NCBI GenBank assembly: GCA_964470555.1
Contig: CAYYDG010000011.1
Span: 1 to 64,000, forward strand
Direction: 5' to 3'
From: RBC074 sp964470555
GTDB lineage: Bacteria > Acidobacteriota > Blastocatellia > RBC074
Length of the DNA: 64,000 bases
The position numbers and the translations under genes are program-made. Numbering within the stretch: position 1 is the first letter of the stretch; every line of letters begins with the position of its first letter. Shown here piece after piece: positions 26,778-35,491 of the stretch. The notes under the pieces are model-generated. The model was not told the origin of the DNA. It was given only the letters and a program-made list of their open reading frames with translations, and did not search any database.

Positions 26778-28352
26778 TCAAGTGTGCGAAGTTACGTGGC
26801 TGGCATCTCCGAGTTTATAAACTCCCTTGAACCCAACGAGGTCTACGGAAATGTCTTTGTCTTTCGATCCCAGACTGACGAAGTCCCGAATCAGTTCAAT
26901 CACATCGTGGTCAATGTAAGCAGAATTGGAGGCATTGATCACCACTTTGCTGTTTTCCGGCAGATGTGCCAGCGTTTGTTTGATCGCGGCCTTGTTCAGG
27001 AACGACACCTCCTGAGCCAGATTGATATGTATCGTTTCTCCTGCGTGGTGCTCTTCCTTCTTGAAGAAATAAGCCAGTTTCATGTTGGCTCGAAGAATGA
27101 AGAAGATACTGACGGCCAGTCCGATGGCGACTCCCTTCAACAAGTCGGTAAAGACGATGGCAACAACCGTTATGATGAACGGAGCGAATTGCAGTTTTCC
27201 GTTTTGCCACATGTGTTTGAACACTGTGGGGTGCGCCAGTTTCCATCCGGTCATCAACAAGACCGCCGCCAGACAAGCCAAAGGAATTTTGTTCAGGATG
27301 GTGGGAATCGCGATAACCGACACCAACAACAAAACGCCATGTGAAATTGTCGAGATTTTTGTTTTGGCTCCGGAATTGACGTTTGCCGAAGTGCGAACAA
27401 TAACTGAGGTCATCGGCAATCCGCCGATCAATCCGCTCAGCATGTTTCCGACGCCTTGAGCTTTCAACTCAGTATTCGTATTGGTGAATCGTTTCAGCGG
27501 ATCCATTTTGTCCGCCGCTTCGATACACAGCAGGGTTTCGATACTGGCGACAGCAGTCAGGGTCGCGGCGACAATCCACACTTGCGGATTTCCAATGGCG
27601 GAAAAGTCCGGTGTGGAAAACTGGCCGACAAAATCCGAAAACGAAGCAGGCACGGGCAAGCTGACCAGGTGTTCCTGTGAAATGGCAAAACTCGATCCGG
27701 TAGCTTTGAAAACTTCATTCAGTATGATTCCGACCACCACTGCGACCAATGCTCCTGGAATGATGCTGATCTTTTTCAGAGCCGGGACTTTCACCCAGGA
27801 AATCAGAATGGCCATTGACACCAGCGTTACGGTCAACGCGCCGAAGTGCGTGTAATTCACCGCGTCAATCAAGGCGGAAAAAGTGTTATGTCCAGTTCCT
27901 TTTTCAATGAAGAAAAAGTCGCCTTCATTGTCCTTGTCGTAACCAATGGCGTGTGGAAGTTGTTTGAGAATGATGATGATGCCGATGGCTGCCAGCATTC
28001 CTTCGATGACGTTTGAAGGAAAGTAATTGGAAATGGTTCCGGCCTTGGCCAAGCCCAGCAGAAATTGCATCACACCCGCCAGAGCCACTGACAGCAAAAA
28101 CACGTTGAAAGAGCCAAGATCGGAAATGGCCACCAAAACGATTGCAGTCAATCCTGCCGCTGGACCGGAAACACTCAGTTCGGAGTTACTCAAAAATCCA
28201 ATGACAATGCCGCCGATGATTCCGGCAATAATGCCTGCAAACAGCGGCGCTCCGCTCGCCAGGGCTATCCCCAGACATAACGGCAACGCCACCAGAAATA
28301 CTACAACTCCCGATAAAATGTCCGTTTTGAAGTACGCAAACCTAGATTTCAT
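26778..28352 (-). CDS. SulP family anion (probable bicarbonate) transporter with STAS domain
   Basis: A 524-residue membrane protein. The N-terminal region begins with LSGVVVFLVALPLCLGIALASGAPLFAGI, then the SulP signature SNSELSVSGPAAGLTAI. About twelve hydrophobic helices precede a C-terminal cytoplasmic STAS domain (from about residue 430). SulP proteins move sulfate, bicarbonate or C4-dicarboxylate in exchange with or together with Na+ or H+. The neighbouring carbonic anhydrase suggests HCO3-. It is a diverged paralog of the gene at 28629-30215. A -24/-12 promoter match lies 76 bases upstream (28428-28442), so it may be transcribed separately. Confidence 0.85.
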   Translation of the reverse strand: MKSRFAYFKTDILSGVVVFLVALPLCLGIALASGAPLFAGIIAGIIGGIVIGFLSNSELSVSGPAAGLTAIVLVAISDLGSFNVFLLSVALAGVMQFLLGLAKAGTISNYFPSNVIEGMLAAIGIIIILKQLPHAIGYDKDNEGDFFFIEKGTGHNTFSALIDAVNYTHFGALTVTLVSMAILISWVKVPALKKISIIPGALVAVVVGIILNEVFKATGSSFAISQEHLVSLPVPASFSDFVGQFSTPDFSAIGNPQVWIVAATLTAVASIETLLCIEAADKMDPLKRFTNTNTELKAQGVGNMLSGLIGGLPMTSVIVRTSANVNSGAKTKISTISHGVLLLVSVIAIPTILNKIPLACLAAVLLMTGWKLAHPTVFKHMWQNGKLQFAPFIITVVAIVFTDLLKGVAIGLAVSIFFILRANMKLAYFFKKEEHHAGETIHINLAQEVSFLNKAAIKQTLAHLPENSKVVINASNSAYIDHDVIELIRDFVSLGSKDKDISVDLVGFKGVYKLGDASHVTSHT

Positions 28353-28427
28353 AAATTTACTTTAGATTCGGTTTTTCCTGATTTTTCAGATTTTGAGAGA
28401 TTTAAGACCTGCAAACGTCTGTAATCA

Positions 28428-28442
28428 GCAAGGGGTATGCCA
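28428..28442 (-). promoter_or_regulatory. Sigma-54-type promoter upstream of the second SulP gene
   Basis: On the minus strand TGGCATACCCCTTGC has the conserved GG and GC with exact ten-base spacing and TTGC at -12. The predicted start is near 28416, about 64 bases before the ATG. It matches TGGCAC-N5-TTGC with one change in the -24 box. Confidence 0.6.
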
Positions 28443-28628
28443 AGAAGATTCCCGGTGTTTCAAGGCCAACTGGCTGATCTTTAAGACAAATGTGCGGCAA
28501 ATCGCCTCTCATCTGAGGCAAGACAGCACAAGAAATTGGCGATCAACTCACCAGCTTGTAGGTTTAAGCCGGTTTAAGTTGTTCCCATCCTTTTTGAATC
28601 TGTTTGTCTTTGATGGTTGAGACTTGTT

Positions 28629-30215
28629 TTAATCGCCCGCCGCATTGACCACAACCAACCCGGATTGGCCTGATGATTCGGGAGCGGCAGCAGTCTCTTG
28701 ATCCCGATTGCGAAGCCGCAAATCTTCCCAGGGAACATAAACATGACCATCGCGAGCGATGTGCTGTTTGCACCAATTGGCAATCAAGTCCAAACAGGCG
28801 TGGTCAATATAATGCAACCGATTGACATTCAAGCTGACAGTAGTTCCTGCGGGAACCGATTCCAACGCCGCCGCCAGTTGGGGCAATCGCACAAACGTTG
28901 CCGCTCCATCAAGCGTGACTGTGATGTCGTCAAAATCCAGTTCGTTCTGAATCCGCACGTCCAGATGCGAAAACGTGTACAGCAGCTTCAGCAATGCCAA
29001 TCCCAACCCGATCAACACGCCAATCAACAGGTTGGTGACGACAATGCCAATCAGCGTGGCGAAGTAAATTCCGACTTCCTGCCAGCCAAAAGGTTTCAAT
29101 TCGCGGACGGCTTTAGGGGAGAGCAGTTTGAAACCGGTGTAAACCAGAATAGCGGCCAGCGCCGTTGTCGGAATCTTGTTGAGAATCCCCGGAGCCAAGA
29201 CCACCAATCCAAAAATCCAGATTCCGTGCAGGATGGTCGAAACGCGGGTTTTCCCCCCCGCCGTGATGTTGGCGGTGCTGCGCACAATGACTCCGGTCAT
29301 GGGCAATGCCCCAAACACTCCGCAAATGGAATTTCCGACACCTTGTGCAAGCAACTCTTTGTTGTACTGAGTTCTTTCCCCGCTGTGCAAACGATCCACC
29401 GCCGTGGCGCACAACAGGGTTTCAGCGCTGGCAATAAAACAGAGTGCGACCGCCGAACCGATCACAGACAGATTCAGCCAGTTCCCCAAAGATTCAATCG
29501 TGGGAAGATTGACCGCATTCAAGAGATTGGCGGGAACACTGACATATTTGACCGGAGCGTCAACCATCGCCGCCCCGATTGTCACAACGATAATCGCCAC
29601 CAATGGCGCGGGAACGAGTTGCAACTTTTCGGGTGCATAACTCCAGAGGAAGATCAGCCCCATTGTCAGCAAACCGATGATTACGACAATATGATGAGAA
29701 GACCCATCCAGCGGCATCAGCCCCTTGTAAACCGCCTCTGGGATCGAAAGCAGGTTGGTCAATCCGCTGCCTTTTGGACTGTCGTCCACCATCACATGAA
29801 TTTGCGAGGCGATAATCAACACACCGATTCCACCCAGCATTCCCTGAATCACCGATGGAGAAATGGCGCGAAACCATTGCCCCATTCTCAACGCTCCCAT
29901 AGTCAATTGCATCAATCCGGCCAGCAGAACAATCGCGCCGAGCATGCCCAGTCCGTGCTGCTGGATGATTTCCCAAATCAACACGGTCAATCCTGCTGCG
30001 GGGCCGCTTACCTGCAGGGGACTGCCTGAAATCGCCCCCACGATCAAGCCTCCGACAATACCGGTAATCAATCCCAACGCAGGCGGCACGCCCGACGCGA
30101 TAGCTATGCCCATGCACAAAGGCAGAGCCACCAGAAAAACCACTATTGAAGCGAGAAAATCCCTGGTCAGATTCTCGCGGACACTTTCATTCAAGATGGT
30201 TTTTCGCTGATTCAT
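28629..30215 (-). CDS. SulP family anion (probable bicarbonate) transporter with STAS domain
   Basis: A 528-residue protein with the same layout as its neighbour: DFLASIVVFLVALPLCMGIAIASG, then SGSPLQVSGPAAGLTVL, about twelve helices, and a C-terminal STAS domain ending in charged residues. The start at 30215 has GAGAAGGGAAC upstream. Only 38 bases separate it from the carbonic anhydrase stop, so the two form an operon. Carbonic anhydrase next to SulP is the arrangement known for bicarbonate-transporting SulP proteins, but sulfate cannot be excluded from sequence. Confidence 0.88.
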   Translation of the reverse strand: MNQRKTILNESVRENLTRDFLASIVVFLVALPLCMGIAIASGVPPALGLITGIVGGLIVGAISGSPLQVSGPAAGLTVLIWEIIQQHGLGMLGAIVLLAGLMQLTMGALRMGQWFRAISPSVIQGMLGGIGVLIIASQIHVMVDDSPKGSGLTNLLSIPEAVYKGLMPLDGSSHHIVVIIGLLTMGLIFLWSYAPEKLQLVPAPLVAIIVVTIGAAMVDAPVKYVSVPANLLNAVNLPTIESLGNWLNLSVIGSAVALCFIASAETLLCATAVDRLHSGERTQYNKELLAQGVGNSICGVFGALPMTGVIVRSTANITAGGKTRVSTILHGIWIFGLVVLAPGILNKIPTTALAAILVYTGFKLLSPKAVRELKPFGWQEVGIYFATLIGIVVTNLLIGVLIGLGLALLKLLYTFSHLDVRIQNELDFDDITVTLDGAATFVRLPQLAAALESVPAGTTVSLNVNRLHYIDHACLDLIANWCKQHIARDGHVYVPWEDLRLRNRDQETAAAPESSGQSGLVVVNAAGD

Positions 30216-30253
30216 AAGTTCCCTTCTCCACGCACGCACTTCACTGACTGACT

Positions 30254-30946
30254 CTAAACAGAGGCACGCCGCGCAGTTTCAGGTTTGGATTCGGTGATCG
30301 CATTCTTGGACACTGCCGGCGCCATGCCCACATCCGCAATCGGCGCAAACCGCGATTGTGTCGAATCGTAAGCCAGAATCTGTCCGCTTTCGATGTGATA
30401 CACCCAGGCATGCAACGTCAAACTACCTTTCACCAATCCTGCCGCAACTGACGGGTAAGTGCGGATGTTGTCGAGCTGCATCAACGCGTTTTCCTTGATC
30501 GTGGCATTTAAGAGGTCGTCGTCAGTCAAATCCTGATAATTGTCCATCATCACCTGCCGAGTGGCTTCAGCGTGTCGCAGCCAGTTGGCCACCAGTGGCA
30601 TCGAAGTCAGACTTTCCGGTTTCAGCAAACCCTTCATCGCTCCGCAATGTGAATGCCCCATAATCACAATGTGGCTGACTTTCAGCGCGCTGACGGCGAA
30701 TTCAATGGTCGCGCCTTCGCCGCCATTGGCCGCGCCGTAAGGCGGCACGATGTTTCCGGCGTTACGAATCACGAATAATTCACCCGGTTGAGTCTGCGTC
30801 AGCAAATCCGGCACGATGCGCGAGTCGGAGCAGGTAATCATCAGCGTTTCCGGTTGTTGCCCCTTGGACAATCGCGCGAATAAATCCTGGTGTTCGCTGA
30901 AGTGCGTGGTTTGAAATTCGTGAATTCCGCGTACGAGTTTTTCCAT
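30254..30946 (-). CDS. Beta-class carbonic anhydrase
   Basis: A 230-residue zinc enzyme. The active-site residues are CSDSR (Cys39, Asp41, Arg43) and HSHC (His98, Cys101), which are the three zinc ligands and the Asp-Arg dyad of the beta class. It interconverts CO2 and bicarbonate in the cytoplasm. It heads an operon with a SulP transporter. It has its own ribosome binding site (GGAGG, four bases before the ATG) and lies downstream of a -24/-12 promoter match at 31076-31091. Confidence 0.93.
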   Translation of the reverse strand: MEKLVRGIHEFQTTHFSEHQDLFARLSKGQQPETLMITCSDSRIVPDLLTQTQPGELFVIRNAGNIVPPYGAANGGEGATIEFAVSALKVSHIVIMGHSHCGAMKGLLKPESLTSMPLVANWLRHAEATRQVMMDNYQDLTDDDLLNATIKENALMQLDNIRTYPSVAAGLVKGSLTLHAWVYHIESGQILAYDSTQSRFAPIADVGMAPAVSKNAITESKPETARRASV

Positions 30947-30994
30947 GGTTCCTCCAAAGTGGATTGGTTAAGAGCCAAAGTGAGCGGTCTTCAC

Positions 30995-31118
30995 TCACAG
31001 TAAATGCCCTTTTAGTACAACGATGATTTTTCGCCAGCAGTGAAATTCACCACTGGCTGACAGACTCGGCAGTTGGCAACGTGCGTGCCAATTACCGAGT
31101 CCCCGTTATTTACTGTGA
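30995..31118. repeat. Structured intergenic element with outer and two inner inverted repeats
   Basis: TCACAGTAAAT (30995-31005) pairs perfectly with 31108-31118. Inside it are two further hairpins: 31033-31057 (GCCAG..CTGGC) and 31063-31101 (GACTCGG..CCGAGTC, 17 pairs with two mismatches). Folded as nucleic acid it is a three-way junction of about 124 bases. It lies just upstream of the carbonic anhydrase gene and contains its -24/-12 promoter. It could be a small inverted-repeat element or a regulatory structure. Confidence 0.55.
31076..31091 (-). promoter_or_regulatory. Sigma-54-type promoter upstream of the carbonic anhydrase
   Basis: On the minus strand TTGGCACGCACGTTGC is an essentially perfect match to the -24/-12 consensus TGGCACG-N4-TTGC, with GG-N10-GC spacing. 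The predicted start is near 31064, giving a leader of about 120 bases before the carbonic anhydrase ATG. Confidence 0.7.
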
Positions 31119-31208
31119 AAAAAGGGAGATACAGGAGTTTCAACGTGTAAGATCGTCCCAGCACTGGGGCAAGATGGAACACATTTGCTGAGAAACGAAT
31201 GGCCTGAC

Positions 31209-31901
31209 TTATAAAAACACCCTGACCAGAGTGCCCACAGCGTGGACATCACCTGGGCGCTGAATGCCGTCCTGTTGTCTAAGGTAAAAGAACTCGGCAT
31301 TCAATCTTTCACCAAACTGTTTGATGATGCCGGCGGAAATGCGATTGCGAAACCAGCCCTGCCGCCCGGAGCTACCTTGCTGAGTTGAATAAAAAACTTC
31401 GTCCGCGACAAAAGGCTTGAATTCAAAGGAACCGATTTTCAACGGATGATCTATCTGCAAACGGTTGCGATACATGGTGAAATCGCGGCTGTCGTGGCGA
31501 ACTCGTCGTTCGTATAAGTTTCGGTCGGTGAACAGAAATTTGCCTAGATTGAATTTCCCAGTGACGTTCATGATCAAACGATGCTCGTTGATCCGGCGTC
31601 CAGGGAATGGCTGTTGATCCACATAGATATATGTGGGCATCAACGTCAGATATTTGTTCGGTTTGAACGCCCAACCGGCGCCGATTCGTTCATCCACAGG
31701 GCGTTTGAGGTGCTGCCCGATTCGCAACACCCCGATGATGATTAAATCGTGTTTCTTATCCAGAGCTTTTATAAGCTGCACTTCGCCCCATAACTGATTG
31801 TCGTCCTCCGGCGGCGGCGTTTGCGCCGTTGCCAATGTATATCCGCTCAACGATCCCGATAACACAAACAGAAAACGTAACCACACCAATCTATTAATCA
31901 C
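31209..31901 (-). CDS. DUF2490 family exported beta-barrel protein
   Basis: A 230-residue protein beginning with a signal peptide (cleavage after about ATAQT), then alternating beta strands typical of an outer-membrane barrel (WGEVQLIKAL, RIGAGWAFKP, LTLMPTYIYVDQ, RNRISAGIIKQF, FFYLRQQDG) and ending in a terminal aromatic F before L. This matches the DUF2490 family. The start is GTG at 31901, preceded by AAGGAG. A -24/-12 promoter lies 32-46 bases upstream. A role in transport across the outer membrane is inferred from the fold and neighbours only. Confidence 0.7.
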   Translation of the reverse strand: MINRLVWLRFLFVLSGSLSGYTLATAQTPPPEDDNQLWGEVQLIKALDKKHDLIIIGVLRIGQHLKRPVDERIGAGWAFKPNKYLTLMPTYIYVDQQPFPGRRINEHRLIMNVTGKFNLGKFLFTDRNLYERRVRHDSRDFTMYRNRLQIDHPLKIGSFEFKPFVADEVFYSTQQGSSGRQGWFRNRISAGIIKQFGERLNAEFFYLRQQDGIQRPGDVHAVGTLVRVFL

Positions 31902-31932
31902 TACTATTTATCTCCTTGATTTGTACCCACCA

Positions 31933-31947
31933 GCAATTTTATTGCCA
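31933..31947 (-). promoter_or_regulatory. Sigma-54-type promoter upstream of the DUF2490 gene
   Basis: On the minus strand TGGCAATAAAATTGC has GG-N10-GC spacing and TTGCT at -12. The predicted transcript start near 31921 gives a leader of about 20 bases that still contains the AAGGAG site, which supports the assignment. Confidence 0.6.
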
Positions 31948-32042
31948 GGCTTACATCAAATTCGCCTCAGAGGCGTTGAAAATTGTCCCGCGTTTTTCAA
32001 TCCCACAATCACTAAATTCTTGAAAACAAAGCTTTGGCAATC

Positions 32043-32057
32043 TGGCACAGTCGTTGC
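32043..32057 (+). promoter_or_regulatory. Sigma-54-type promoter upstream of the small exported protein
   Basis: TGGCACAGTCGTTGC matches the -24/-12 consensus fully, with GG-N10-GC spacing. The predicted start is near 32069, with a leader of about 80 bases before the gene at 32148. It is divergent from the DUF2490 promoter about 95 bases away, so activator sites could serve both. Confidence 0.7.
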
Positions 32058-32147
32058 CATATCTGTTGGCGTCAATACCGCAAGCGCGGTGAAACCAAAG
32101 AACATTTAGCAAGATTCAAAAGATAGCAGAAGGAGGGAGAAGAAAAG

Positions 32148-32525
32148 ATGAAAAAAATGGGATTCAATTTGTTAATCGCTTTGGCAATTTGCATCGGCTT
32201 AATGGGAACGGCTCTGGCCAATGGCAAGAACCTGAGAAAGACTGTTACTCTCGACAAAGATGTCATGGTCAACGGTACATTGGTCAAGAAGGGAACCTAT
32301 CAGGTCAAATTCGATGCTTCCCAAAGTTTACTGACAATTGAAAATGGCAAAAACGCGGTGGCGACTGCGAAAGTGAACGTCAAGCAAGCCGCTAAAAAAG
32401 CTCAGTATCATTCGCTGAGTTATACGACAACCGAAAATGGTCAATTACTGAAGTCGGTCACATTCTCTGGCGACGACCGCGTGTTACACCTCGGTGAGCT
32501 TCAAAACGAAAATTCGGACGAATAG
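32148..32525 (+). CDS. Small exported protein of unknown function
   Basis: A 125-residue protein with a signal peptide (cleavage after about ALANG). The mature part is lysine-rich and beta-strand-like: VTLDKDVMVNGTLVKKGTYQ and TAKVNVKQAAKKA. I do not recognise a domain. A strong ribosome binding site (AGGAGGGAG) precedes it, and it ends at a strong terminator. High expression from a sigma-54 promoter is plausible. Role unknown. Confidence 0.7.
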   Translation: MKKMGFNLLIALAICIGLMGTALANGKNLRKTVTLDKDVMVNGTLVKKGTYQVKFDASQSLLTIENGKNAVATAKVNVKQAAKKAQYHSLSYTTTENGQLLKSVTFSGDDRVLHLGELQNENSDE

Positions 32526-32565
32526 TTTTTTTCCTGTCAACAAAACGAAACTGAGGGGATGACTC

Positions 32566-32602
32566 GGCTTCGGCGATTTGATCGCCGAAGCCATTTTTTT
32601 TT
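32566..32602 (+). terminator. Rho-independent terminator after the small exported protein
   Basis: A perfect 12-bp stem (GGCTTCGGCGAT / ATCGCCGAAGCC) with a three-base loop is followed by ATTTTTTTTT. It terminates the rightward transcript just before the convergent response regulator gene. Confidence 0.92.
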
Positions 32603-32610
32603 GTTTCCGA

Positions 32611-33981
32611 TCACAATTCAAAGTTCGGATCGTTGGCTCGATATTCGTCCAGCTTGCGATGCAATGTTCGCCGGTCGCAGCCCAGCAATTCCGCCGCGCG
32701 CGATTTATTGCCCCCCGTGAAGCGCAGTGTTTCAACGATGTAGGCGCGTTCCAATTCATTCAAAGTCATGCGTTGTTGACGGGCTTGCGCCAGTAACTGC
32801 GAAGTTTGCGCGCTGTTGCGAATGCGTTCCGGCAAATCTTCAGGCGTCAAATTTTGTCCTTCGGCCAAAGCGACGGCCCGTTCAATGGCGTTTTCAAGTT
32901 CGCGCGCATTGCCCGGCCACGAATACGCTGTCAGTGTCGCCAAAGCCTCCGGCGTGACATTCATGGACGTGCGTCCGGCAATTTCGGCGGCTTTGTTCAG
33001 AAAGTGTTCGACCAGCAATGGAATGTCGAATGGACGTTCGCGCAACGGCGGAATGTTCAAATGAATGACGTTCAAACGCCAGTACAGGTCTTCGCGAAAC
33101 CTACCGTTTTGCACTTCTGTTTCCAGATTGCGATTGGTGGCGGCAACGACCCGCACGTTGACGGCTTTTTCCTGATCCGCGCCAACGCGACGAATCGTTC
33201 CTTCCTGCAAGACGCGCAGCAGTTTGGGCTGCATGACCAATGGCAGTTCGCCCACTTCATCCAGAAAAATCGTCCCGCCATCGGCGGCTTCGAACAATCC
33301 AGCGCGAGCTTGTCTGGCGCCGGTAAACGCCTGGCCGGTGTGACCGAACAATTCCGATTCAATCAGTTCAGTCGGAATGGCGGCGCAATTGACCGGCACG
33401 AATTCGCCTTTGCGTTCAGACATTTCGTGAATCGAACGCGCAACCAGTTCTTTTCCGGTTCCGGATTCGCCTGTAATCAACACCGTGCTGGAACTTCGAG
33501 CGGCGCGAGCGATCATTTTGAAAAGTTCCTGCATCGGCTTGGAAGCTCCGACGATTCTGGCCGGAGCCGCAGGCATCTGGCGACGCAGCCTGGCCTGTTC
33601 ACGCTGTGGAGCGCTTTCCTTCAAGGCCTTGTCCACCACGCGCAACAATTCGTCGGTCTGAAAAGGTTTCGTCAGATATTGAAACGCCCCTGACTTGACC
33701 ATTTCGACCGCGTGTTCAACCGAGCCAAATGCGGTCATGACCACCACCGGAGTTTCCGGGCGCAATTCGCGCGTGCGCGCCAGCAATTGATCGCCGGTAA
33801 TGCCGGGCATACGAACATCGGTCAGCAGCAAATCAATCAATTCCTGCTGACGTTCCAAATGCGCCAGAGCCGAGCGACCATCAATGGCAACGTTCGTTTC
33901 ATATCCGTTGGCTTCCAGGTCGTCCTGCAACAAATCGCGCAAATCGGCTTCGTCTTCTGCAATCAAAATTCGTGCTTTCAA
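32611..33981 (-). CDS. Sigma-54-dependent response regulator (NtrC/AtoC type)
   Basis: A 456-residue activator with three parts. The receiver domain has LLTDVRMPG (phospho-acceptor Asp55). The AAA+ domain has Walker A GESGTGKELVA, the sigma-54 contact loop as GQAFTGA (the first Gly of GAFTGA is Gln) and Walker B GTIFLDEVGELP. The C-terminal Fis-type helix-turn-helix is GNKSRAAELLGCDRRTLHRKL. The start is probably TTG at 33981, with AGGGGAG six bases upstream and the normal MKARILIAEDE opening; an ATG at 34005 would overlap the kinase gene. It follows the kinase stop by ten bases. Five -24/-12 promoters lie around it, consistent with a local regulon. Confidence 0.9.
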   Translation of the reverse strand: MKARILIAEDEADLRDLLQDDLEANGYETNVAIDGRSALAHLERQQELIDLLLTDVRMPGITGDQLLARTRELRPETPVVVMTAFGSVEHAVEMVKSGAFQYLTKPFQTDELLRVVDKALKESAPQREQARLRRQMPAAPARIVGASKPMQELFKMIARAARSSSTVLITGESGTGKELVARSIHEMSERKGEFVPVNCAAIPTELIESELFGHTGQAFTGARQARAGLFEAADGGTIFLDEVGELPLVMQPKLLRVLQEGTIRRVGADQEKAVNVRVVAATNRNLETEVQNGRFREDLYWRLNVIHLNIPPLRERPFDIPLLVEHFLNKAAEIAGRTSMNVTPEALATLTAYSWPGNARELENAIERAVALAEGQNLTPEDLPERIRNSAQTSQLLAQARQQRMTLNELERAYIVETLRFTGGNKSRAAELLGCDRRTLHRKLDEYRANDPNFEL

Positions 33982-33991
33982 GATGCTCCCC

Positions 33992-35467
33992 TTATTTCCC
34001 TTCATTTTTTTCCGAATCGGGAATCGGCAGAAACACAATAAACGTGGCTCCGCCGTTGTCATTGTTGCCGGCTTCAATCCAACCACCATGTTCTTCGACA
34101 ATGCGCGTGGAAACTGCCAGCCCCAGCCCGGTTCCGTGTCCGACTTCTTTAGTTGTAAAAAAAGGATCGAAGATATTCGGCAAATGTTCTGGTGGAATTC
34201 CAACGCCGGTGTCGGCGATACGAATGGTGGCAAACGCTTGCTCATCGCGTCTGGTTTCCGATCCTTCAACCTGGATTCGCCCGCCCTGAGGCATGGCTTG
34301 AATGGCGTTGGTGCAGATGTTCAGAAACACCTGCTGCAACAAACTGGGATCGGCGTTGATCTGGCGAAGCCCATTGTACTTTTTTTCGATCTTGATGCCG
34401 TCGCGTTCGGCGTTCGGCTGAATCAGTTCAATCGTTTCGTTGAGCAGTTTTGGCAAATTGACAGGACGCCGACGAAGATCATACGTCCGCGACAAATTCA
34501 ACAAGTTGCGGACGATTTTGGCAATTCGTTCCGACTGATTGCGAATGATAGTCAGATTCCGTTGATGCGGTTCGGCGGGCGTGTCGGCGTGATTCATCAA
34601 CTGTTTGGCCCGTCCGTCAATGACCTGAAGCGGAGCGCCCATTTCGTGCGCTACTCCGGCAGCCAGATGCCCTACTGCGGCCAGTCGCTCGTTGTGACGT
34701 AGCTTGCGTTCCAGCGCCAACCGCTCTTCGGCTTCGAGTTCCGCCTGGCGACGCTGTTTGGCCAGACTGTCGGCCATTCGATTGAAATTGCTTGCCAGCA
34801 GCGCCAGTTCGCCCCCGCCACGCGGCACGGCCACACGGTGCGACAATTCGCCTCGCCCCATTGCCGCTGCTCCGCCCAACAACCCCTGAATCGGGCGGGT
34901 CAGGCTGTAATTCGTCACCACCGAGACCACCAGAAAAATCGTCGCACCCAACAACAGAGCGATCAACACGATCTCGCCGCGCATTCGCGCTATTTCTGTC
35001 TGCACGAAAGAAATGGATTGAGCAATTTCCAGCGCGCCAACCGGCTGAGCATTGACCTTCAACGGCATGATGATCGAAAAAACATCCTCGCTGCCGATCC
35101 GCCGCTTGATTTCGACTTCCTTGCCGGTGGCAATGACCTGCCGGGCTTCTTTCAAATACCTGATCTCTTCGGGAATATCCGGATGCGAAGCCAGTTCGAC
35201 ATTGCCGGACAAATTGAACAGCAATACGCTGTAAATGCCCGCGTTTTCGCGCAAACGGTTGATCAATCGCTGCGCATCCAGAACGTGATTGGCAGCGTAA
35301 TTTTCTTCCAGAGCGATCTGCAAAGTGACGGCGTGAGCGCGGACTTCGCCTTCAGCGGCGGTTCTCAAACTGCGTTCGCGTTGTTTGAGCAACAACAAGC
35401 TCGCGGCGATCAACACCGCGCTGACCACCACCGTTAAATGCAAAATCAATCTGGTACTGATCTTCAT
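33992..35467 (-). CDS. Membrane sensor histidine kinase
   Basis: A 491-residue kinase. It has an N-terminal transmembrane helix (7-27), an extracytoplasmic sensor region to about residue 165, a second helix (166-187), then a HAMP domain (TRPIQGLLGGAAAMGRGEL). The dimerisation domain has LAAGVAHEMGAPL (His274), and the ATPase domain has NICTNAIQAM (N box), DTGVGIPP (G1) and GTGLGLAV (G2). It is the cognate partner of the response regulator that begins just downstream. The sensed signal is unknown; a bicarbonate or CO2-related cue is an inference from regulon content. A -24/-12 promoter match precedes it. Confidence 0.92.
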   Translation of the reverse strand: MKISTRLILHLTVVVSAVLIAASLLLLKQRERSLRTAAEGEVRAHAVTLQIALEENYAANHVLDAQRLINRLRENAGIYSVLLFNLSGNVELASHPDIPEEIRYLKEARQVIATGKEVEIKRRIGSEDVFSIIMPLKVNAQPVGALEIAQSISFVQTEIARMRGEIVLIALLLGATIFLVVSVVTNYSLTRPIQGLLGGAAAMGRGELSHRVAVPRGGGELALLASNFNRMADSLAKQRRQAELEAEERLALERKLRHNERLAAVGHLAAGVAHEMGAPLQVIDGRAKQLMNHADTPAEPHQRNLTIIRNQSERIAKIVRNLLNLSRTYDLRRRPVNLPKLLNETIELIQPNAERDGIKIEKKYNGLRQINADPSLLQQVFLNICTNAIQAMPQGGRIQVEGSETRRDEQAFATIRIADTGVGIPPEHLPNIFDPFFTTKEVGHGTGLGLAVSTRIVEEHGGWIEAGNNDNGGATFIVFLPIPDSEKNEGK

Positions 35468-35491
35468 CTGCTTCCCCTTTCAGCTAAACCA

